NCBI GenBank assembly: GCA_045114175.1
Contig: JBGUJZ010000008.1
Coordinates: 1-11,915, forward strand
Direction: 5' to 3'
From: Cacconaster sp045114175
GTDB taxonomy: Bacteria; Bacteroidota; Bacteroidia; Bacteroidales; UBA932
Length of the DNA stretch: 11,915 bases
A program made the translations under genes and the position numbers. The notes beneath the pieces were generated by a model that had not been told where the DNA came from, ran no database searches, and was given only the letters and a program-made list of their open reading frames with translations. Positions 6,866-11,915 of this stretch are shown here, one piece after another (positions within the stretch are counted from its first letter, which is position 1; each line of letters opens with the position of its first letter).

Positions 6866-7969
6866 AATACCGAATACGCACCAGCGTACGAACGGAATCC
6901 TTCGCAGAAGCTCGTAAATGGCCGGCGATAGGAGAAAGACGGCTACGGTCAGAATCAGGTACATCGCTACGGGCGGAAGCGTCGTGTGAACCTTCATCAT
7001 ATAGCCAAAAGCTGCAATCACCGAATAGTGAATGATGTAGAGGCCGTAGCTGGATCGGGTCATATAGCCTGCGAAGCGCGAAGTCTTATCGAAGCGAGCG
7101 GCAAACCACCCCATCAGCGCAATGCAGGCCAGCCAACCGTAAAGATTGTTCAGTGGCGACTGCAGATACTGAGGCGAGGTATTATCCTGGCCGAACGTGG
7201 TGGCGATCAGCACGCCCCCTGCCGCTACTGCAGAGAATAGCAACGGAAGCCACCATTTTCGCAGCATTTCCTGCACTTTCTCGTGAGCAAAGATAAAGTA
7301 TCCCATTAAGAAGGGAATCAGGTAGAACAGCGGCTTATAGAGGTTCAGCAGGCCCTCCATGGTATTTTCGCGAGGATGACGGATAAGCGTTTGCTCTCCC
7401 ACCCAGAAGAGCACGCCGAGAAGCAGGATCCAGAGGATACCTACTTTCCCACCGAATACGCGGCCGCAAGCCTCGTGAAACTTGTTTTGCGAATCTGCCT
7501 TGCGGATGAGCAGAAGCAACGCGGAGAAACCCAGCAAGTTCTGGATAAACCAGAGCGGACCGGTGCCCGATCCGGCCCAGATGAGGTATTTGAACGGCTG
7601 GGGAACCTCCTGCAGCACATCCACACCGGCCACATGCGTGTTGAAGTAGCCGGTAATCCACTGATAAACAAAGAGACCGAGTGTGCCGGGCAGCAACAAC
7701 TTGCGAAGGCGGCTGTTAAACCATTCTTTCGTGGTGCGGTGTTCCAGTGCGTAGCGGGAACTGATGCCGGCCAGCAAAAAGAGCAGCGGCATGAACCACG
7801 GATAGAGAATGTACATCACGACATCCTGATACTGTCGAAACTCCGGGTACGGACCGAATCCGCCGATACCTCCGAATACACCTTTATTATTATAAAAGTA
7901 AATAACGTGGTAGAACAACACCAGCAGCACCGTCACCCAGCGCAGGTTGTCAATCCAATGCTTTCTCAT
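6848..7969 (-). CDS. Acyltransferase family 3 integral membrane protein
   Basis: This 373-residue, very hydrophobic protein matches the acyltransferase-3 (OafA/NolL/OpgC-like) family. These are inner-membrane enzymes that move acetyl or other acyl groups onto sugars of surface polysaccharides or glycans. Visible marks are WIDNLRWVTVLLVLFYHV at the first membrane segment (Asp7, Arg10 and the family's conserved His21), the segment GPLWFIQNLL in the middle, and the late SSYGLYIIHY motif before the last segments. About ten membrane spans are expected. It starts with a 4-base ATGA overlap with the AbrB-type gene, so the two are translated together. The C-terminus (KKEKR) is encoded within the shared terminator hairpin. 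The acceptor glycan is unknown and no polysaccharide genes are nearby. Confidence 0.88.
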   Translation of the reverse strand: MRKHWIDNLRWVTVLLVLFYHVIYFYNNKGVFGGIGGFGPYPEFRQYQDVVMYILYPWFMPLLFLLAGISSRYALEHRTTKEWFNSRLRKLLLPGTLGLFVYQWITGYFNTHVAGVDVLQEVPQPFKYLIWAGSGTGPLWFIQNLLGFSALLLLIRKADSQNKFHEACGRVFGGKVGILWILLLGVLFWVGEQTLIRHPRENTMEGLLNLYKPLFYLIPFLMGYFIFAHEKVQEMLRKWWLPLLFSAVAAGGVLIATTFGQDNTSPQYLQSPLNNLYGWLACIALMGWFAARFDKTSRFAGYMTRSSYGLYIIHYSVIAAFGYMMKVHTTLPPVAMYLILTVAVFLLSPAIYELLRRIPFVRWCVFGIKKEKR

Positions 7970-8175
7970 TTGCCGAACCCCTCCATGGTCTGATTGATGG
8001 CATCCTGGAACACTTCTGTTTTGATAAACGCCATTCCCTTCTGGTCGCCAAGCGCCAGCAGCGCATCGCCGGGTTTGATGTCATAAATCTTGCGGGCATC
8101 GCGCGGAATCACGATTTGCCCTTTGTCTCCGACCTTTACGATGCCGAAGATGTATTTGCCTTCGTTCTCTTGCAT
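7966..8175 (-). CDS. AbrB/MazE/SpoVT-type DNA-binding protein
   Basis: This is a small dimeric swapped-hairpin transcription factor domain. With the start at 8175 it is 69 residues: a short lead, then the SpoVT-AbrB core VKVGDKGQIVIPRDARKIYDIKPGD (about 13-37), which has the diagnostic GQIVIP strand and the R..Y.IKPGD turn, and a charged C-terminal tail. An in-frame ATG at 8214 would add 13 residues but lies upstream of the predicted promoter -7 element (8210-8203), so it cannot be used from that transcript; 8175 is chosen for this reason. It overlaps the acyltransferase start by 4 bases. No toxin gene is next to it, so it is more likely a stand-alone regulator than a MazE antitoxin. It may regulate its own operon, which is inference. 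Confidence 0.88.
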   Translation of the reverse strand: MQENEGKYIFGIVKVGDKGQIVIPRDARKIYDIKPGDALLALGDQKGMAFIKTEVFQDAINQTMEGFGK

Positions 8176-8202
8176 AGCGTAGGAATTGTTAGAAATTTCC
8201 CA

Positions 8203-8234
8203 CAAATATAACAATTATCCATAAAGTGCACAAA
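8203..8234 (-). promoter_or_regulatory. Consensus Bacteroidota promoter of the AbrB-acyltransferase operon
   Basis: On the minus strand TTTG (8234-8231) is followed after 20 bases by TATATTTG (8210-8203), matching the -33/-7 consensus. Transcription would start near 8197, giving a leader of about 20 bases to the ATG at 8175. The TTTG is the end of the U-tract of the preceding terminator, so terminator and promoter share bases. Confidence 0.7.
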
Positions 8235-8235
8235 A

Positions 8236-8267
8236 AAAAAGAGGACGATTTGCACCGTCCTCTTTTT
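8236..8267 (-). terminator. Intrinsic terminator of the ilvE-vor operon
   Basis: Arms GAGGACG (8241-8247) and CGTCCTC (8256-8262), with flanking A/T pairs (8236-8240 with 8263-8267), close an 8-base loop. Read on the minus strand, the hairpin is followed by nine U residues, ideal for release. It begins 18 bases after the gamma-subunit stop. The T-run on the other strand is shorter (five, then C), so termination in that direction would be weaker. Confidence 0.88.
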
Positions 8268-8284
8268 CTTAAACGGGGAAACCC

Positions 8285-8830
8285 CTATTTCTGCTCGCGG
8301 ATGATGTCCATACCCAGACGGATAGCCTCTTCATTCACCGGAATCAGGTGATGGTGGCGCTCCGGAAGGGTCTTGCGCAGAGCCTTGAGCACGCTTTCAA
8401 TGGAAACGATGGGGTGAACCTTGAGCAGGCCGCCCAGCACAATCATATTGAACACTTTGATCATGTTCTTCTCGGCTGCCGTATCCATTGCATCGATGCG
8501 ATAGACGTGGATATCCTTGCGGGTCGGCGGATTGTTGATGCCGTTGCCGTCGTAAATCAAGGTTCCACCGGGTTTTACCTTCGGCTCAAACTTGTCCAGG
8601 GAAGGCTGGTTGAGCACGATGACCGAGTCATAAGAGCTGAGGATCGGAGAAGAGACCGGTTCGTCGCTCACGATCACCGTCACGTTGGCGGTACCACCGC
8701 GCTGTTCCGGGCCGTATGCCGGCATCCAGGTCACTTCTTTGTTTTCCATAAGGCCGGAATAGGCAAGAATCTTGCCCATCGAGAGGACACCCTGTCCTCC
8801 GAATCCTGAAATGATAATTTCGTGTGTCAT
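8285..8830 (-). CDS. 2-oxoacid:ferredoxin oxidoreductase, gamma subunit
   Basis: This is the gamma-type subunit of the oxidoreductase in this operon, needed for CoA-dependent release of the acyl product and subunit contacts. The 181 residues are a full gamma domain with the glycine-rich GFGGQG (9-14) and the conserved YGPEQRGGTANV (39-50). Both motifs occur also in IorB, but the YGPEQRGG form is typical of the Vor/Kor group. It is the last gene of the operon, starting 9 bases after the beta-subunit stop with only a weak purine stretch (CAAGAA) as ribosome site, and it is followed by a strong terminator. Gene naming for this subunit varies (VorC or KorC are both used), so no symbol is given. 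The family is certain; the exact 2-oxoacid is inferred from neighbours. Confidence 0.92.
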   Translation of the reverse strand: MTHEIIISGFGGQGVLSMGKILAYSGLMENKEVTWMPAYGPEQRGGTANVTVIVSDEPVSSPILSSYDSVIVLNQPSLDKFEPKVKPGGTLIYDGNGINNPPTRKDIHVYRIDAMDTAAEKNMIKVFNMIVLGGLLKVHPIVSIESVLKALRKTLPERHHHLIPVNEEAIRLGMDIIREQK

Positions 8831-8839
8831 AATTCTTGC

Positions 8840-9610
8840 TTATTGTTGTCCGTTGTCCTTGAGATCCCCGAGCTTGTAGTACGGGAACATGTTCTCTTCC
8901 ATCCACTGGTTGGCCTTTTCAGGGGTCATCTTCCAGTTGGTATTACACGTAGAGACGATTTCCACCAGGTTGGAGCCTTTCCCCTGCATCGAATACTCGA
9001 ATGCCTTGCGGATAGCTTTCTTAGCCTTGAGGATAGCACCCACGCTCTGCACGCTCTGACGCGTCACGTAGCAGGTACCTTCCAACGTAGCTGCGATCTC
9101 GGTCATCTTCAAGGGGTAACCATGAAGCTTGGGATCACGGCCGTACGGGCAGGTCACGGTCTTCATGCCAAGAAGGGTGGTCGGAGCCATCTGGCCGCCG
9201 GTCATACCGTAAATGGCATTGTTCACGAAGATAATGGTGATGTTTTCACCGCGGTTCAGTGCGTGAATGGTCTCACCGGTACCGATGCAGGCCAGGTCAC
9301 CGTCACCCTGATAGGTGAAGACGAGGCGGTCGGGCCAGAGGCGCTTGATAGCGGTAGCCACTGCCGGAGCACGTCCGTGAGCAGCTTCTTCCCAGTCGAT
9401 ATCGATGTAGTTGTAGGCGAAGACGGCGCAACCCACGGGGGAAACACCGACGGTTTTCTCCTGCATACCCATCTCGGCAATGACTTCGGAGATCAGTTTG
9501 TGGACGACGCCGTGGCTGCAGCCCGGGCAGTAGTGCATCGGCGTATCATTGAGCAGTTCCGGTTTCTTGTAAACCAGGTTTTCGGGCTGTATGATTTGTT
9601 CTTTCGTCAT
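8840..9610 (-). CDS. vorA: 2-oxoacid (probably 2-oxoisovalerate):ferredoxin oxidoreductase, beta subunit (TPP-binding)
   Basis: This is the TPP-binding catalytic subunit. The 256 residues carry HYCPGCSHG (26-34), whose Cys-x-x-Cys-x-His start is common to this family, and the TPP/Mg motif QGDGDLACIGTGE (101-113) with the closing VNNAIYGMTGGQ (129-140). The GMTGGQ(MAPTT) form fits the 2-oxoisovalerate branch better than the 2-oxoglutarate branch (usually GLTKGQ). With an adjacent branched-chain aminotransferase gene, oxidation of the 2-oxoacids of Val, Leu and Ile to branched acyl-CoA is the best reading, and the reaction can also run in reverse in some anaerobes. It begins 13 bases after the vorB stop with no recognisable Shine-Dalgarno. 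A 2-oxoglutarate preference is not excluded. Confidence 0.88.
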   Translation of the reverse strand: MTKEQIIQPENLVYKKPELLNDTPMHYCPGCSHGVVHKLISEVIAEMGMQEKTVGVSPVGCAVFAYNYIDIDWEEAAHGRAPAVATAIKRLWPDRLVFTYQGDGDLACIGTGETIHALNRGENITIIFVNNAIYGMTGGQMAPTTLLGMKTVTCPYGRDPKLHGYPLKMTEIAATLEGTCYVTRQSVQSVGAILKAKKAIRKAFEYSMQGKGSNLVEIVSTCNTNWKMTPEKANQWMEENMFPYYKLGDLKDNGQQ

Positions 9611-9623
9611 AAGGCATTGCAGA

Positions 9624-10706
9624 TTAACGGGTCATTTTCTTGAGTTCTTCCACGACCTCTTCCGGTTCGGGGATGATACCGCCCAGACGGCCGTACCACT
9701 TGACGGGAACCTTGCATTCAACGGCGAGACGGATGTCTTCCTCCATCTGGCCGGCGTTGATTTCGAGGGAGAGGATGCCCTTGACCTTCTTGCCCAGCTC
9801 GCCGATGCGTTTGCTCGGGAACGGCCAGAGGGTGATGGGACGCAGCAGGCCGACCTTGATGCCCTGTTCGCGGGCAATCGCGATGACCTTCTTGGAGATG
9901 CGGGCAGCACTACCGAATGCAACGATCAGGTAGTCTGCATCTTCCGTCATATACTCTTCGTAGCGGACCTCTTTCTGTTCAATCTCGCGATACTTGGCCT
10001 GGATGCGGAGGTTGATAACCTCCATTGCCTCTGAGCGAAGCTCGAGCGAGGTGATGATGTTGGGTTTGCGACCCTTCTTGCGGCCATTGGCAGCCCAGGG
10101 GCACTCTTTGAGAACTTCTTCTTCCGTGCGGCGCGGCTTGTAAGGAGGAAGCACGACTTTCTCCATCATCTGGCCGATAGCACCATCGGAAAGAATCATG
10201 GCAGGGTTGCGGTAGCGGAATGCCAGTTCAAAGGCAAGATCCACGAAATCAGCCATTTCCTGAACAGATGCAGGAGCCAGCGTAATCAGGCGATAGTCGC
10301 CGTGGCCGCCGCCCTTGACCGTCTGGAAATAGTCGGCCTGGCTCGGCTGGATGGTTCCCAGACCAGGGCCGCCGCGGGAAACGTTGACAACGAGGGCCGG
10401 AAGTTCGGCACCTGCCAGATAGGAGATACCCTCCTGCATCAGGCTGACGCCCGGGCTGGAGGAAGAGGTCATGACGCGTTTGCCGGTAGCGGCACCGCCA
10501 TAGACCATATTAATGGAAGAGACTTCGCTCTCAGCCTGGACGACGACCATACCGGTCTTTTCCCAGGGTTTCTCAGCAGCGAGGGTTTCGAGAACCTCGG
10601 ACTGTGGGGTAATCGGATAGCCGAAGTATCCGTCGCAACCGCAACGGATGGCGGCATGGGCAATGGCTTCATTGCCTTTCATCAGGGTAATTTCTTTCTC
10701 TGCCAT
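9624..10706 (-). CDS. vorB: 2-oxoacid (probably 2-oxoisovalerate):ferredoxin oxidoreductase, alpha subunit VorB
   Basis: The alpha subunit supplies the pyrimidine-binding half of the TPP site and the transketolase C-terminal domain. With the start at 10706 it has 360 residues, the usual length of VorB; 2-oxoglutarate KorA in Bacteroidales is often longer through fusion to a gamma domain. It shows KGNEAIAHAAI near the N-terminus, GYPITPQSE (29-37, the family signature), and the glycine-rich SRGGPGLGTIQPSQAD loop near 120-135. An in-frame ATG at 10742 would add 12 residues but lies inside the ferredoxin gene. The ATG at 10706 has a strong AAGGAGG seven bases upstream, so it is preferred. The ferredoxin stop is two bases before this start. 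Confidence 0.9.
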   Translation of the reverse strand: MAEKEITLMKGNEAIAHAAIRCGCDGYFGYPITPQSEVLETLAAEKPWEKTGMVVVQAESEVSSINMVYGGAATGKRVMTSSSSPGVSLMQEGISYLAGAELPALVVNVSRGGPGLGTIQPSQADYFQTVKGGGHGDYRLITLAPASVQEMADFVDLAFELAFRYRNPAMILSDGAIGQMMEKVVLPPYKPRRTEEEVLKECPWAANGRKKGRKPNIITSLELRSEAMEVINLRIQAKYREIEQKEVRYEEYMTEDADYLIVAFGSAARISKKVIAIAREQGIKVGLLRPITLWPFPSKRIGELGKKVKGILSLEINAGQMEEDIRLAVECKVPVKWYGRLGGIIPEPEEVVEELKKMTR

Positions 10707-10708
10707 AA

Positions 10709-10939
10709 TCAGTCCTCCTTTTTGCGGTAAACGGTGATACATCCGTCAGGGCAGACGATGGCGCACGATGCGCAGCCCGTGCAGGTGTCTTCCAAGACGG
10801 CTTCCGCGTAGTTGTAGCCCTTCTGGTTCACGCTCTTCTCCGTGAGGTTCAGAACGTGCAGCGGGCAGGCGACCACGCAGAGACGGCATCCTTTGCAACG
10901 TTCGATGTCAACGACGGTTGCGCCTTTCATTTTAGCCAT
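10709..10939 (-). CDS. 2[4Fe-4S] ferredoxin-type (delta) subunit of the 2-oxoacid oxidoreductase
   Basis: This small electron-transfer subunit carries two [4Fe-4S] clusters. The 76 residues hold two full CxxCxxCxxxCP motifs: Cys15, 18, 21, 25 and Cys53, 56, 59, 63. It takes electrons from the TPP site of the VorB/VorA dimer and passes them to soluble ferredoxin. It sits directly ahead of vorB, with its stop two bases before that start and its final Lys-Lys-Glu-Asp codons carrying vorB's ribosome binding site. An alternative start, Met4, would shorten it by three residues; neither start has a clear Shine-Dalgarno. IorA in this window lacks its own ferredoxin domain, so sharing of this subunit is possible but unproven. 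Confidence 0.93.
   Translation of the reverse strand: MAKMKGATVVDIERCKGCRLCVVACPLHVLNLTEKSVNQKGYNYAEAVLEDTCTGCASCAIVCPDGCITVYRKKED
10714..10720 (-). promoter_or_regulatory. Strong Shine-Dalgarno sequence of vorB
   Basis: AAGGAGG on the minus strand lies seven bases before the vorB ATG at 10706 and is built from the last codons of the ferredoxin gene. It settles the vorB start. It is the only canonical Shine-Dalgarno I see in the window; the other genes show weak purine runs or nothing. Confidence 0.75.
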
Positions 10940-10963
10940 ATCGGTGGTTGGGTTATTGGTTAA

Positions 10964-11233
10964 TTATTGGTTGTACATATCCTTGTTGTAAAAAGCCAGG
11001 ATCTCGTTCGCAATCTCCAGGGCCTGTTTGGCCGGGCTTTCGGGATTCAGGGCGATAGCTTCCAAATAGTTATTGATGGCCATCTGCCAGTTTCCCTTCT
11101 TGCGCCAGGCGTTGCCCTGCAGGTAGAACAGCGTGTCGGTCATCTCCCCGCCTCCCTGCCGGAATTCATCCAGCAGCGCGATGGCTTCGTCTGCCCGGCT
11201 CGCTTCGAGCAAATCCTTGACTTTCTGCTCCAT
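10964..11233 (-). CDS. Small TPR-repeat protein
   Basis: This is an 89-residue helical protein with one clear tetratricopeptide repeat at residues 33-66. It has the expected residues Gly40, Trp43, Ala52, Tyr56, Ala59 and Pro64, and a helix pair before it (EASRADEAIALLDEF, 10-24) that resembles a degenerate repeat. There is no signal peptide or catalytic motif. TPR units bind other proteins, so an adaptor or assembly role for the oxidoreductase is reasonable, but it is inferred only from its place between ilvE (3-base gap) and the ferredoxin subunit (24-base gap) in the same transcript. Full-length TPR proteins usually have three or more repeats, so this is a minimal form. Confidence 0.82.
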   Translation of the reverse strand: MEQKVKDLLEASRADEAIALLDEFRQGGGEMTDTLFYLQGNAWRKKGNWQMAINNYLEAIALNPESPAKQALEIANEILAFYNKDMYNQ

Positions 11234-11236
11234 CGA

Positions 11237-11915
11237 CTACTTCTTGTCCACGAAGAGGGTCCAGTGGTAGGTATCTTCTTCGAGACCTTTCTGGATACCG
11301 ACGATGCGGTTGTAGAGCTTCTCGCTGATCGGACCGCACTGATCGGGCGAACCAATCTTATAGGTATGGAGAATCTTGTCGCCTTCCAGGGTTTCCTTGT
11401 CGTCGATGCTGCAGATCGGGGTGATGACCACAGCCGTACCGCAGGAGTTGACCTCCTCGAAGGTAGCGAGCTCTTCTACATACACCTTGCGGCGCTCCAC
11501 CTTGAGGCCGTATTCCTCTGCAACCGTGCGGAGGCTCTTGTTGGTGATGGACGGAAGCACACTAGCGGAATCCGGAGTGATATAGGTGTTGTCCTTGATA
11601 GCGAAGAAGTTGGAGGAACCGAACTCCTCAATGTGGGTATGGGTTGCCGTATCGAGGAAGAGCAGCTCACGATAACCGAGGCCGTGGGCCAGGTTGTATG
11701 CATGCAGCGACTGTGCGTAGTTTGCGCCGAGCTTGTAACCACCTGAGCCATAGGTTGCTGCGCGGTCATAGTTGCGCGACAGAACAGCCGTGCCGGGAAC
11801 CAGGCTCTTTGCGCCGGAGTAGGTACCCACGCCTGAAGCCATCACGGCAAACATCACGTCTTTAGCGGAGTTGATACCGAGCTGCGGGTTGATACCAATG
11901 AGGATGGGACGGAGG
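11237..11915 (-). CDS. ilvE: Branched-chain amino acid aminotransferase, partial (N-terminus cut by right window edge)
   Basis: This is a fold-type IV PLP enzyme that interconverts Val, Leu and Ile with their 2-oxoacids, using 2-oxoglutarate/glutamate. The frame is open to the right edge; about 225 C-terminal residues of an expected 340 are visible. The Schiff-base lysine is in GGYKLGANYA, the acidic ring-contact region in HIEEFGSSNFF (the family has E-x-G-x-x-N-x-F), and the late loop GTAVVITPI carries the Gly-Thr-Ala phosphate-binding residues. An internal GTG at 11857 is not a start because the reading frame and homology continue beyond it. The TPR gene starts three bases after its stop (TAG-TCG-ATG). 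As first gene seen of the operon, it links branched-chain amino acids to the oxidoreductase genes downstream. Confidence 0.92.
   Translation of the reverse strand, partial: LRPILIGINPQLGINSAKDVMFAVMASGVGTYSGAKSLVPGTAVLSRNYDRAATYGSGGYKLGANYAQSLHAYNLAHGLGYRELLFLDTATHTHIEEFGSSNFFAIKDNTYITPDSASVLPSITNKSLRTVAEEYGLKVERRKVYVEELATFEEVNSCGTAVVITPICSIDDKETLEGDKILHTYKIGSPDQCGPISEKLYNRIVGIQKGLEEDTYHWTLFVDKK

Noticed and set aside
7376..7993. A 205-codon plus-strand frame opposite the acyltransferase
   Set aside because: Antisense of a membrane protein gene; composition and lack of motifs indicate a shadow frame.
7966..8175. MazE-MazF type toxin-antitoxin system
   Set aside because: The partner gene is a 373-residue membrane acyltransferase and no small toxin-like frame adjoins the AbrB gene.
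8176..8214. Extended N-terminus of the AbrB-type protein from an ATG at 8214
   Set aside because: The upstream ATG lies before the -7 element of the predicted promoter, so it would not be on the main transcript. The added residues also fall outside the conserved domain.
8822..9643. A 273-codon plus-strand frame opposite vorA
   Set aside because: Antisense shadow of a conserved TPP subunit; no motif, no promoter or start context of its own.
10707..10742. Upstream start of vorB at 10742
   Set aside because: It lies within the ferredoxin gene, adds residues foreign to the family, and the ATG at 10706 has a strong, well-spaced Shine-Dalgarno.
10967..11746. A 259-codon plus-strand frame opposite the TPR gene and ilvE
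   Set aside because: It spans the junction of two well-supported minus-strand genes and has no recognisable domain.

Overview
This window looks like a chromosomal segment of an anaerobic Bacteroidota bacterium, probably of the order Bacteroidales. It has a mid-50s GC content by eye. Two transcription units begin with the Bacteroidota-type promoter (TTTG, then 19-20 bases, then TAnnTTTG). Most starts lack a Shine-Dalgarno sequence, and one lipoprotein has a typical Bacteroidota signal peptide. The gene set (iorAB, a four-subunit 2-oxoisovalerate-type oxidoreductase, 2[4Fe-4S] ferredoxin, branched-chain aminotransferase) points to ferredoxin-linked amino-acid metabolism under anoxia. I see no mobile elements, tRNA, rRNA or CRISPR, and nearly all bases are coding.

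Left block (1-3110, minus strand): iorA, iorB and a class I/II aminotransferase cut by the left edge, tightly packed and transcribed leftwards from a consensus promoter at 3171-3201. Together they interconvert aromatic amino acids, arylpyruvates and aryl-acetyl-CoA. The 132-base divergent spacer up to mnmE holds two perfect inverted repeats lying on the promoter elements.

Middle block (3243-6812, plus strand): mnmE (tRNA wobble-uridine modification), a PhzF-family isomerase, a YiiX/NlpC-P60-like lipoprotein, a TIGR04076-type small protein and ridA. They form one close-spaced run ending in a strong hairpin at 6830-6865. Facing them on the minus strand (6848-8175) is a two-gene unit: an AbrB/SpoVT-type DNA-binding protein translationally coupled to a membrane acyltransferase (family 3). 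Its last codons lie inside the shared terminator.

Right block (8285-11915, minus strand): a branched-chain aminotransferase cut by the right edge, a small TPR protein, a 2[4Fe-4S] ferredoxin subunit, and the alpha (VorB), beta (TPP, VorA) and gamma subunits of a 2-oxoacid:ferredoxin oxidoreductase, closed by a terminator at 8236-8267. The aminotransferase would supply branched 2-oxoacids. The oxidoreductase would turn them into branched acyl-CoA, CO2 and reduced ferredoxin, or run in reverse for synthesis. The window therefore carries two parallel modules, one aromatic and one branched-chain, each made of an aminotransferase and a 2-oxoacid oxidoreductase.

I did not find a clearly new biological system. 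The most unusual signals are the palindromes over the iorA/mnmE divergent promoter, the lack of a ferredoxin domain in IorA, and the fused terminator/promoter before the AbrB gene.
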